Source of the DNA: Tyto alba
Taxonomy: Eukaryota > Chordata > Aves > Strigiformes > Tytonidae
Reading direction: 5' to 3'
Assembly (NCBI RefSeq): GCF_018691265.1
Contig: NW_024881322.1
Coordinates: 8,545,989 to 8,609,988, forward strand
Length of the DNA: 64,000 bases
A model generated the notes under the pieces. That model did no database searches, had not been told where the DNA came from, and saw only the letters and a program-made list of their open reading frames with translations. The translations under genes and the position numbers were made by a program. Numbering within the stretch: the first letter of the stretch is position 1; each line of letters starts with the position of its first letter. Shown in pieces: positions 48,121 through 60,600 of the stretch.

Positions 48121-49718
48121 TAATATTATATTTAATGTCTTTTAATTTAACCTTCTTGTGGTGAGAAGCACGGCTGAAATTGGTAAATGTAAATGGTAAC
48201 TTGGAACAATGTTATGTATGTTCCTAGAATGCTTTTAACTGCAAACATGCAGGCAGAATACTGTGGCTGCAGTTTCTTGCGTATCTATACTAAAAATGTT
48301 AAGTTGAATTGAACCGTTTAATGTGCCTAATCCATAGCAGCTGTAACGGTCAGCGAAACTATTTCTGTAGACCACTTCTGTTGGCATTCTGAGCTTCCTT
48401 TAGTATTGATTTAATTTTAGTCAACCACTCAAACTTTAACCAGAATAAGCTGGTGCCAGATTATGCATCGGTGACATATGTATTCTGTATTCTTCGGAAA
48501 CCTTGCACAACTGCAGATTTCGCTTGCCTGTACAACCACTTTGTAACTAATTAGACTAGACGTGGCACTGAAGAGAAACCACAAACACAGCAGTATGCCC
48601 TGATAGATATTAATACAGTCCAGTCTCCTAACAAAGTGAACAATTGCCCAAATAATGATTTCCTGCTGTAGACTTTTTATGCTTTGTTTGTTAAATCCTA
48701 TTTTCCTTCCTACTTTCCTGTTGACTACAGCAGAATTGAATTTTATTCAAGCCGACTTGCACTGGGTCAACAAAACTCTTCACCTTTGTGGAAGAAAAGT
48801 TAACTCATTGAAGGCGGTTTGGTTTTGAACATAGTGGTGCACTGAGCTCCCACCCACAACCAAAGGGAAGGGGTTAATAGTGCTTTATGAAATGTGGGAG
48901 AAATGAGGAGCTGAGGTACATATTTGCTAATGTGTTTAAAGCAAAGCCAGAGTTCACTGGACCATAGTTTGGTTTGTTTTCATTTTCTGGTCATTTTTTT
49001 CTTTTCTTAGTATTTGCTCATTGCCTTAGCAATTGAGCAAAAAGTTGTGCTAAATATTTTGAATATAACATTAACAGTGGTTACTAGCATAAGCATTACT
49101 AAAAAAATGAAGGTATAGTGGAAATTAGTCCTGTGGAATATACTGTCACTAAAGAGAATGGCAACATCTTCTCTGCATATTCATTCAGCTGCTAGCATGG
49201 GGATACTGGATATAAGGTAATTTACAACATAATTTACAGAAGTATGCGTCTAAATAGATTTATCTAATGATATGCAGAAAATAACTTTGTTGATGGGCAG
49301 CAGGGAAATAACTTACTAACATTCTACTGTTTATATACAATGTCATTGCATGCAAATTTAAAATAGGTACATCACTAACACTGCTGCTGGCTACCTTTAC
49401 AGCTAGAAAAACAAACAGTCCAGTAGTTTTTAGGAAATGTGAGCATTTGCAAGAACTGTTTCATAATGAATAACTTTCTTGCAAATACAGGAGAATGAAA
49501 GGTCAGAGGGTTATTTTTTTGATCAAGAAGTCTTAATCAAACCTTGATAAGTTTTGATGACCTTCCTCTTTCATAATGAAATCCATGGGTCACTTTATTC
49601 TAATAAACTGACAACTGTCACACAAATTGTTCATTTTAATACTCTGAAAATATTAGGCCCATGGGGATGCAAATGATGCTGTCAGAAATAATCAGCAGTA
49701 GATAAAAAATAAAGTACC

Positions 49719-49731
49719 TTTTTTTTTTTTT
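49719..49731 (+). repeat. T13 homopolymer
   Basis: Thirteen T with no poly(A) signal in the expected minus-strand position. Confidence 0.85.
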
Positions 49732-51304
49732 ACATTGGTGTTTTCTCCTGTGTTTTGCATACTATAAAATACGTTCTGTGGATCTAATATAATCAGTTAA
49801 GAGTAAAGATTCCATACTAGCACTTTAAACCCTTAATTACTACAAAGGTTTTCAATTTAAAAGTCAGCATTTTACCAGGGTTTTAAATTGCCACTGTGAT
49901 ATATAGAAAATACTACATTTAAAGCAGTGAACAAGTGTTGGAAGTTGTGTTTTCTTTGAAAGAAAGAGTTTCATATTGTGACTTTCTGTGATCTTGAAAA
50001 CTACCCAAGGCATCTGAATCACATTCCTGTTTACCCCATTTTTGCTGTCTTTTTTAGTACTTCCATCTGCTCCGGTGGTATTGCTTGGATGCTGAGCATT
50101 CTGATAGGGAAAAGATTTGAGAGACGTAACAAAGGAAAGGTCATTGATTACATAAGAGAAGAAAGTCTAAAGCTAAGCCTACCACAATTGCTTTCAATAC
50201 AGTGATAGTTGCAGAAGTCATTGAACTGGCAATGGTGCATGTCCTGTATCCTTTAGAGCACTTTGAATGATGGGAAGGCATACGGCCATTTATTTTTGAA
50301 TTCTTGGATAAAAAGTACTTCTAGTTGCACAGATTGATCACCCCAGAATCAAGTGATTGTTGTATTTGGTCTGTCTCTGAAATTTAGAAAAGGGGGTGAA
50401 AAAAAGCCCCCAAAAGTTTGACTGTCTTTGTTTAAGGATGTCTGCCAAATGCAGATGACCAGTCCATTTTAATATCTGATGCTCTGTGCAGGTATCCAAA
50501 GCAGGTTATATTCTATTGGTATTAGTCTTTTTGGAGGAGTATGAATCAGTTCCCACCTTTTCAACTGCAGTCTTATTTGTGCTACAGAAATGATGCACAG
50601 ATTTATTAAGAAAAATACTTGGTAAATCCTAACACTGATTTATTTTTTGTAATGTATGTGGATGTGCCAGGTAGTTGCTTGTTTCTGTACCTAATTTCCT
50701 GTCCCAGGAATGATGCTAACTTCTTGTTGCAGAATGCCTTTACCAAAATTTGACAGTGTTTTACAAGAGGCACCTGTGTAAATTATGATTGCAAGGGAAG
50801 GGAGTAGTTGCACATATCTGGAAGAGACTTTTGCATGATAGTTCTGCAGATCTGAGCATAAGCATTTCGTAGATTCTTTGGTCAGCAAAACACCACTGTG
50901 ATGTAGGTAATGATAATTAGATGTATGTACACAGGGAGAAACTACAGCAGACACACTACATTAATTGAATAAGTTTGAGGAGGAATCAGGGACTAAAATA
51001 CAGAATTTCTGTAACTTGATTCTCACACTTAGATTTTTATACCACGGTATTTTCATTATGTGTATTATTCTTAATGGCAGTCAAATTCACTAGTTATAGG
51101 GACATGTTAGAGAAAATTCAGGTATAGCCTGAATCACTGCCCTGACCATGAAAAGCTGAATTTTTCCAAAAACTACAGATGACTAATGGCTCTGATTTCT
51201 CTTCACTCCAAGTTCAAAGGAAGAGAAGGATCCTGAATTATTAATAATATTTCAGAATAAAATAATTTTTTACTGTCCTATGTGACTTCTCTGGCCCTGT
51301 GGAG

Positions 51305-51334
51305 AAAAAAAAAAAAAGGGGGTGGGTGGGGTGG
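51305..51334 (+). repeat. A13 followed by a G-rich run
   Basis: Thirteen A run directly into G5-T-G3-T-G4-T-G2. Three of the four G tracts have at least three G. A two-tetrad quadruplex is possible on the plus strand, but a full three-tetrad one is not supported by the last tract. Confidence 0.75.
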
Positions 51335-51536
51335 TCAAGAGCTTCTTTTAAAAATCTTTGCAATTAGCTCTGACATGTTAGATTTCCAGTCTGCAGTCCT
51401 CACGAATCTGCCTTTCTTGCTTCATGAGCCAATTTTTATTCTAAAACTTTACTATTATGGGAATTATTCTCTAGTATTGACTATCTGCTACCAGTGTAAA
51501 TCATCTTATACATTGGAATAAATAGCTGATTATTAC

Positions 51537-51554
51537 TTTTTTTTTTTTTTTTTT
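51537..51554 (+). repeat. T18 homopolymer
   Basis: Eighteen T with no AATAAA close by on the minus strand and no flanking duplication seen. Confidence 0.9.
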
Positions 51555-54260
51555 AAGTATCAAGTGAAGGTAGTTAATTACATAAGTATATGCCCTTTTT
51601 CTGAGGTAAATAGACAGCTATAATGTTTTTTATATATATTACACATATATCCAAATGCTGCTTTGGATCAGCACTAAAAACTTTAGTAGAGCTGAAGAGA
51701 TGCAATCTGGTGTTCTACCCCAAGCTTGCTGTATTTCCAGCCACATGGTACACTGCTTTTCAGAGTTTCTAGAAAAGTGAAATCAGCATCAGGCTACCAG
51801 TATGTAACCAAAAAAACTTCAGTTATGTCACTGGATCAGTGTTTGCTTATCAGGGAACTCCAAGAGAATTTTGTTAGAGGTGGTTATTTTAGACCTAATA
51901 TGAAGCAGACTTCCATGTAGAGTGGGGAAAAATTAATTGCTTCTACAAGAGAAGTGATGTTAGTGCATTTTTATTGTGCAAATAATTAAAAAGAATGCTG
52001 GGCTTGAGGTTTTTCATCATGTTTTTGTTCCTCATGTTTGGTTCAAGCCAAAATTTGTCTCCAAGCTGTGGTTACAGTTGGCCTGTTTGATTAAAATCTA
52101 GCACCCAAATCCCCACACTGTCTAGTGAGGTAAAAATTTACTGCCATCAATTTAGACTAAACCATTTGTAAAAAGCAACATCACTGATTTTACATGGATT
52201 TTCATAATACTAACAAAAGAAATCACAGTCTAAAGTTTTGATGTGCAAATGGGTTTAGAAAAGAGAAATTAGAGGGTCACTAAAAGGTCTGATGTCCAAG
52301 AAGGCACTGAGGCAGGCACGTAAACATGCTTGTATGTCCGACTCTGAGGTACAGAACTGGCATAAGTCATCTCCAGTAATCCTGCTAATGCATCTTGCCG
52401 TAGGCTGACTGAACCACTTGACTCCATCCCACTCCAGTTCTTTTTGAGGAGACATTTAGAGCCTGAGTCACATAATTATTACTTTTTCTTTGAATTCACA
52501 GTCTCCTGTCCTCACTAGCTGGTAAGCTGTATAATATTTTTCCTGGCAGAAAATGCTGGTTCAGTCTTGTTTTGTTTTCTGTATGGTTTTATATAATAAG
52601 CCTTGTGAGACACAGCATAGTATTTTGCATGCCTGTCCAGTCTGGTGATGACACTGTGAATGGCCCTGTCTATCTTGTTACACTTGTTGTTTGTCCGTGT
52701 AAAGTTATACTTCTGTTATATTTCTAAGGAAGTAGCTTTTATCACAAAGAAACAAGATCTTATTGGAGCTCAACTCCAGATAGAACTCAAATATTATAAT
52801 ACACAAGTTCCTTAATGTGTCTCTGACATATATTGAAACAGTTTTGCTCTTTTGACAATATTCAAAGCATAGAAACAGCCTTGTGAAGGCTTGGCAATCC
52901 TTAATGAGGCTGTGGGTGAGACAAATTAGTTGAGAGACACATCTGACCTGTATCCAGAATGAACAGGAGCAAAGCAAGTAATTTTCCCTATTTAGGTGCT
53001 GGAAAAGTGTATAAAAATACACAAATATTCTTTCCTTTTAAATATGATCACAATTATAACCTTCACATTTCTAAAAGCCTGTTTTGTATCTGTAAATGTT
53101 CTTTGATGGAAAAGGATAAGTGAATTAAAAATTATCTTTGAATATGGCATGAATGTTTGAAGTGGGAAATTGGAACTTGCTTCTTAACTTAATTATGCCA
53201 ACAAGCAGGTGAGAAGATGACCTGAATCTCAAATTCCATTATCCACAATGGAAATATGGTTATCTTTTTTCCTTTGATCATTAAAAGGATGTTGGGGAGG
53301 GTTATGTGTGATTCCGTAACTCTTCTATTTCCCTTTCTGTTGGAGAACTGTTATTGTTCCCTGCTGCCCTTGCAAATAAACCAAGTTCAGCTGTCAGCAG
53401 ACATGTTCAACCTGATGGCTAAGGAATGAAAAATAATCCTTCAACTTCATTTTTTTTTTATTCATTGACCCTTTTTTGTGTGGCACAGCAAAACAGATAA
53501 ACCAAAATTTTATAAAAGTCCCTATGCTATTGGATGCCAACATTTGAGGGTGAAAAACTTTTGGGGATGTCTTTAACTTGTGTTTTAGAAGCTTTGGGAG
53601 AAATGAGGGCTAAGCATATTTTACAGTCAACCAGGGCACTAAGATGCTAAGATTCTTCCCAAAAATCTTCCTGCTGACATTGGTGTTTCTGTTTGTGATA
53701 TGAGAAGATACATGTTTACCAGTATCACATTAAGATCTGGTTAAAAAGCTCGGAACAAGGTCTAAATAGCATTTATACCCATCTGGAGATGAGTTCTTTT
53801 CCTGAAATGCAGTGTAGTTCAAAATTGACTAACCTCAACCAGAGAAGGAATGTAGCAAATGACAAGGCAGTACAGATTATGCATTTCTTGAGGATTTTCA
53901 GTGGCATTTACATGCAACTTTCCTGGCAAGCAGTGAGTTGGTTACATCTCACTTGTCTGGACGTGTTTCTTCAGGTTGTCTGATGAGAAGTTACTTCCTT
54001 GCCTGATATTTCCCTGACCCATTCCAAGAAAACCTTTGCAGAATAAATTTACACTGAAAATAATTCCAAGATTTCAGCAATTGTAACTGACCATGGAGGA
54101 CAGACTTATTTTTGTGGTTTTCCTTTCCTGATGTGGAGCTAGAATCTCAGAGCCAGTTTATTCAGGCAACAAACAACATCAAAAGTAGAGTAATTATTTT
54201 CTGTTCTATTTAATTCTGGGGCTTTATAGCTGGAATTTCCACATTTCTATTCACCTACTG

Positions 54261-54289
54261 AAAAAAAAAAAAAAAAAAAAAAAAAAAAA
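54261..54289 (+). repeat. A29 homopolymer, longest in the window
   Basis: Twenty-nine A. It lies at the boundary between AT-rich sequence on the left and the CpG-rich pocket on the right. No AATAAA lies within 40 bases upstream, and no copy of the right flank (GCCACAGTAACC) was found to the left, so a retrotransposition origin is not supported. Confidence 0.95.
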
Positions 54290-54383
54290 GCCACAGTAAC
54301 CTGCCTGTGACATTTAGAGATGAAAGCATTTTGTGCCAGCAGCAACCAGGCATGATCACTGCAGTGCACCAGTTTATTAAACT

Positions 54384-54681
54384 CGCGTTTGAGTCCAGCT
54401 GGCGCGGTGAACTGTGACTCAACTTCTCCCTGTGGCAGGCACATCAGCGCACACTCGCTGCCTGCCACCTTCGCTGGCTCGGGTGGGCAAATAAAACTTC
54501 TCCTCCTGGGCCAGGTCTGAGATGTCGAGCATGTTTTAACAGCCTGACAGATGGCACGAGCGACTTGGTGTGCCTGGCACTGTTACTTAGACACCAGGGG
54601 CTGGATTCGGACTTCACAGAAGCGCCACAGTAGTGTAACGTAATTCGAGATGAGCTGCCTGGCTTAGTCCAACTAAAAACG
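54384..54681. promoter_or_regulatory. CpG-rich pocket (possible regulatory element or small promoter)
   Basis: Sixteen CpGs lie within about 298 bp (first at 54384, last at 54680), the densest patch of the window, with clearly higher GC than its surroundings. It contains CGCG, GGCGCGG and AGCGCC words and several CAGCTG or CAGGTG-like E-box words nearby. Retained CpGs imply low germline methylation or recent origin, as for a small promoter, an enhancer or an inserted GC-rich piece. A 73-codon minus-strand frame at 54247-54468 overlaps it and includes the poly-Phe produced by the A29 run. I give that frame no coding weight. Confidence 0.35.
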
Positions 54682-57600
54682 ATCAGAAGTGTGATCCTGG
54701 TTTGAATATATCTGTTCTCTTATTCTTGGCTTCTGTTAGCCATTACATTTCCATTTTCTATTACGTCTTTCCCAACAAGGCCATAACAAGGTACTTTATG
54801 GGCATCTTCCAATTCCATTCAACTCTCTGTCTTTGGCCAGTGTAACCAGAGGTAGCTGGTGGCCTGTAACCCTCAGAAGCAGTTGATGATGTTTGTGAGT
54901 ATTTGTGTCCATTTGATGCTACCATCACCCTTCACTTGCAGTGGGTCTGTTGCTTGATATTTTTAGTTGGCTCTCGAAGTTTAGTTTGGAAAAAGGTGAT
55001 GGAGGAATTGGATTTAGTGCTAATGAAAGAGGGGCATTAGCATGTTGCTTGATGATACAACAAGCAGCTGAGGCCAACTGATCCTCCTTCATATGGAGCT
55101 TTGTTACTTTCTGACCCATCTTTGAACTTGTCTTTGGTAGCTGTCACTCCCCCACCATTTGTTTTTGCAGGCTAATCAAGCTTGGCAAATGCATATGCAG
55201 GAGTTTCCTGGAGTCCTGAAGTATGGTTTTGAATGCATCAGATAGGAAGGACAGACAATGCATAATGGTGTGTCACCACAGCTAACGCTCATGTTACCAT
55301 GTCCAGTCAGATGATGGCTAAACATGCAGCTACTTGAACTGATCATTTATCTCTAGAGTCAGATGGGGAAACCAAACCCTCCTGAAATTCTGTGGGATTT
55401 GCTCATTAAGAAGTGCAAGCATAATGTTGGGTAGGTGGCATGAATTCTTTTTTGAGTTCATGGCCTGACATCTTGTTCCTCCCATATAAATAATTTTCAC
55501 CAGATATTTAAAGGTTTCCTTTCAGCTGTCCATAAAGGTAAAGGTGGGGATGTAGTTAAAAATAATATAGTATACATGTCTTAGTTCTGATTTTTTAAAT
55601 CTATGAAGAATAAGAATTATTATTATATAATAATTATTTATTATTGTTGTAATTATTATTGTTATTGCAAAAAGTGTACAGGTATGAAGTGTGTGTATTT
55701 AAGGTTATTGTATCGCTTGGTCTTCCTGGCAGTACAATCCAGAGTCTATGCTGATTTAAAAAGAAAAGTCATACAGCCAATTTTATGACTGCCTGTAGTT
55801 TGAGGCAAAGGTGGGCTAAAAGAGATCTATACTTTAAATATTATTTTTTTCGCATGCATGATTTTATACAGAAAATGCAATCTTACTTTAGTGTAATTAC
55901 TACAGAAAAATAGGCTGAAGAGACTATCGATTATAGTATTTGTCATAAGAATGTGTAATGAAATAAACAATAAGAATGGCTATAAGATTTTGAAATAAAC
56001 CTGCTTTGCTGTATATTCTTTGTTCTTCCATATGTGCTCACCTTTGTAACTGTGGGAATGCATGAGAGTGTGTCAGGAACAGCTCATGGTACACATATCA
56101 GTTCTCATAATGAGGGATAGTGAAAAGTAGGTGGAAGTTCCCTGTTGCTGCAGCAAACTAGTAAAGTCTACTTCTAGCACACTATTGCTGTCAACATTGT
56201 TTATTCTAAAATACAGGGCAGGACGCTGTGGTTATCAGGAAATTCCAGCAGTTTTCACAGTTGGCTATTTCCCATGGGGGTTAAAAGGAAACTTCTTAAA
56301 TTCTTCGTGTCTAGACCAAGCTGTAGCAACCAGCTACTGCTGGGAAAAGTCTTCTAATTGCCAGTGAGGTCCTGTATACTCCATCCATTTCTGTGTCATG
56401 GTTGAAACATAGGGATGGCTTTGACAATAGTGGAGATGAAGTTGAAACCTTCCCTCTCCTAGCTCCACCCTCCCATCCAACTAGGACCACCTAGAGGTAT
56501 GTACGGTGTCCAGGTACAATAGAGAAGTTCATGAAGTGTACCTGCATCCAACCCTAACGGATACTTTTTTTCACAGGACTGAGAGTGCAGGTACGAACGT
56601 GGATTGAGACATACCCTCGCAGCTGGGGTGTTTATGAGGAGGGCTGAGGTCAATGTGGATAAAGGGGCAGGTGGCAGTATGAGTTGTTGTCCTTATTGGT
56701 CTGTTGAAGCTCTTAGTTTGCACCAGCAGAGGATCTGCCCATGAAGTATTTTGCATAAGTCAAGCAGAATTTCAATAATGTGCATTAACAGCCATCTAAT
56801 TCATTGTGGAAAACTGCATTTCATAAATCAGTAAGAGAAACTGCTTAAGAAGCAACTGGGAACCATGCATCACCAAAATATACTTAGTTAATTTGCTCTG
56901 ACAGGCCTGGTGGTGGTGGTTGTTTATAGTGTTGTAGTGCACTGGAATTCATTTCACAGGCTGTGACCCTGTTAGTAGGTGCTGTATAAACGGAGAGTAG
57001 CACAGCAGCCTGGGCCCGAGCTTTCAGAGGATAAAACGGGAGGGAAGAAGTGGAAATAAAGAAGACAATGGGGTACAAGGAGGCAGTGTTAGTGTGTGTG
57101 CAAAGCAGTGTTTTCAGCATTCTTTAAGCCTTTCTATTCTGCAGCTGAATCACTCCTTCATCTGAGGGGGTGATAAAAGCTGTGTTCTGATAATACTCCC
57201 AGTAAGATTCTGCTTTAGAAGCTGTAAAATGCCTAACGTGCCGGAAGGGGAGGTTCAGAGATTAAAATTGCCAGCAGCCTGGCAGTTTAGTATTGAGAGG
57301 AGCACAGTGTGGTTTTGGTTCAGTCTAAAGAAGGAACTGATTCCCGTCTCCAGCTTCTTTGAAAGTGATGTGTCCTCTAGGCTGGCACTGGAGAAAGCAG
57401 ATGCACACATGTGCCTTGCTCAGTTCTATATGCTGCCCAAATCCTAGTATGTAATAGTACTAGCTGTTACTGAAAGCTTCTGTTTACTAAGAAACTTTTT
57501 TTAATTGCACTGTGGAGAAACTTGACTCCATCACTTAAATAGAGGTAGGCCAGGTTTGACATCTGTTGAGCTAAGGTGTCGATCACCTTTAGTGTTGATT

Positions 57601-60600
57601 GCAGTGTAATACAGTCACAACCCTGCAGAGAAAACTTTTAGGACATCATAGACACACCTGCAATGTGGAAAGCTAGGCATGCTGCCTGGCCCAAAGGCTT
57701 ATTGATCTCACCTGCCCTTAAAACGTTGTCAGGAGATTGGTGCTTAGAAGGAAGGAGGGCTGGAAGGAGCTTGACCTCATTGCTGCTGGGCAAGCAAGGT
57801 ATGTGGATAGCCTGAACTTAAAGAAATAGGAATATTAAGTTCTGAGTCTTGAACGCATGAGTTTCAGAGTATTTGCATGATCTCTAACTTCAGGAGAACA
57901 TAGACCACAGGCAGGGAGGATTTTAAAGACTTCTTCAGGTCACCGAGAAGGCTTGGGGCAGTACTAAAGTGAACAGAGATGCTTCAGTTTCTGTTCTGTA
58001 AAGTTATGATAGTCTTTTATAAATGCATTAATTCATAGTTTGTTTATTAATTAGTACTGTAAACTCTGTAAAATATTCTACACAATATAAAAATTTTTTG
58101 GTTTACCAGTAGGACACTCACAGCAGTTTCTTTCTGGTAAAGCTGTGCTAAGATAGTGGTGAGCCTGGCTGCCTTTTGAGATACTTATGGAAGCAGGATG
58201 GTTGGAATTAGTGAAATGGCAATAAGTGTTGTTTTACTTTAGGACTATCTAAGAGATATCATCAAATATACCTTTCCTAAACCCTTTGTTATATTACTGT
58301 GCTTACTGCGGTAGTGCCCTTTATTGCAGAGAAATGTAATGCAAAATACTGTTGTCTCATAGGTTAAAAAACCTTATAAATCAACTGGATATAGAGAGGG
58401 GTTTATTCTCTAATTAAGTCATCCCTTCTAATGTTTTTACACAAATAAAACATTCTCTTTTTCATTTTCATTCAGGCTAGTGATTTATGTCTTTGGCACC
58501 CTGTACTGATGCTGTAGGAGCTCTGAGATGTTCATTGTTAGGCTCAAAGTATTGCAATAATTCCACTGCTTTCTGTCTCCATGTGTAATTTTCAGTCAAA
58601 GATTTACAGCCATGCACCCCATGGATCCTCATATTAAATTGTCTCATCTGCAAAAACAGATACAAATGAGTCCCTTGGCTATTTCTTCATAGTTCTAATG
58701 CTGTTACACAGCCTGCCTATGGCCAGCACACGAGAACACTCCCTCCTATTGATGTAAGAGCCAAGTCAAGTTATTGTCACTATCTGTAGGTACACTTTCT
58801 GTACAGTTGTTTTTAGGATAGCGTTATTCTTATTTCATATTGTCCTTTAATCTATGTTAGAAACTTATGGAAAGCAGATAGGAAATCTGTGTTGCAGGAA
58901 GTGCTCAGTTATGTTCTCTCAGAAGGCCAACATCTTTCTCAAGAACATTTCATTTGATTAATTTTTTTTATGGTCAACTTCAGTAGTCACCATATGTTGA
59001 CCATAGATTGTGAACAAGTCGGGTTATTAAACCACTTGGGAGTTACTGATTAAAAGCTGGTTTAAATTTAAAAAAATAAAGTGTGTTTCCTTAAGGACAG
59101 TTTTTTGTACTATAGAATAAAATAGTAATATAATTTATAGCTTCTAGGATTATTCTAATGAAAGTTTCTAAATCAAACATGAACCATTTTCCTATTATTA
59201 AAAAAAATAAAAGCAAACCACTGATTTTGTAAATTTTAGTTCAGAAAACAGCCTGTTATAAAAAAATCAAGTTAGATTCTTATGGGCTCATGCGTTGTCC
59301 ACGTATAGACATGCAGGACCCACCTTTGGAATTATCTGATAATATTCTTTCCTATTCATATTTTCCTTTCTGATATTTTGAAGATGTATAAATCCAGAAT
59401 TTTTTTCTTAGTAGCCTGTTTTTATTGTTTTGTTGTAAGTGGTTAAAAAAAATATTTTGTCTAGCAAATAAGCAGACACAGGCTGAGAAAAATGCAAGGA
59501 TGCCTACAACAGGATCAGGGTTGTAGTAGATGGAACAAAGATGTTTTTCTTCTTTTCTTACCCAAGCCGCAACAAATTAAAACATACAGAGAACTTTTTG
59601 AAATTCCTAAAATTTTTATGAAATTTCAAATTAATCTTTACTGGATTTATTTCTTTATGCAAAATCACTCCCTACTTTCTCTGGTTTAGATTAGAATTCT
59701 TTGTGCATTAGTAAGTGCTATTTTTCTGTGCACATCACTTGTGATTTGAACATATTTGCTTTTGGCTGCAATGTATGAGACCAGTTTCTCTGCCTATTAT
59801 CTTTCCAGAATGAAGGCTGCGATAGGTATTGGGTTTTTTTTGCAATACAGTGTTCACTTGCTCCTTCACACCCCTTGGAGGTCCTTCAGCTCTCTTGGTC
59901 TTGTTATTGGACACAAAAAGAGAAACCCAAATACAGCACTGAGTATGACCTTTGTGTGACTCCATAAAAAGCTATGTCTTCAATCTGGGAAGATGGTCAG
60001 CACTGTTCTACAAATTAGATTTTGAGTTGTGTCTTATTTTTGATCGCTGGTTATATCAGTGTTGGGATAATAGTTTGATATTTTAAAAATCTGAGCTGGA
60101 AATGTTTGGTTAGTTGAATTAGTGCTGGGGTGATATTTACAATTTTTAAAGTGTTTTATTTTCTGTACTTTGTCTAATTATAAAATCAGAATAGTTATGT
60201 CATTTATTAGTATGATGTGTAAAGTTATCAATATTAAAGATGTTTATTTGGAAAAATAAATTCTACCACTTATTGACAAAGTAATTACAACATACTTAGC
60301 CTTCTCCATGATTTTTTCCCTATACCAGTCACAGGTGTTTCCCAATGGCATGAGAATAGGAATGTCATTTCCTTCTTAATTTTTTTGCTTCCCCTTTGCT
60401 GTTTTTACACTCGTCTTATTATAAAAATAAGCTGTTGTTATTGCCTTAAATTATTCTTAGAATTAATAAATCTTTTTTTTTTTGGCCTAACCACATACAA
60501 GTACATACTAATTCTTAATTAGTGGCATGAACTTAATGGCTTTGAGTTCTTCAATATAGACAAAGATACTTGATCTTAACAGCCCTTCAAAGTTATTTTT

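Larger units (their letters stand above)
47785..54260. other. Noncoding, simple repeats only
   Basis: No exon is supported. An acceptor-like site near 50058 opens a 47-codon frame with a hydrophobic stretch followed by basic residues, but there is no good donor or poly(A) signal. A micro-segment at 52501-52520 lies between AATTCACAG and GTAAGC but is only 20 bp long. Simple repeats are listed separately. Confidence 0.4.

Noticed and set aside
50058..50205. Acceptor-like TTTTTTAG followed by a frame with hydrophobic then basic residues
   Set aside because: The only nearby GT (after GGAAAG) is a weak donor. No family resemblance, and entry phase 2 does not match the exon at 6042.
52477..52530. 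20-bp microexon between AATTCACAG and GTAAGC
   Set aside because: Too short to judge, and such pairs arise often in introns.
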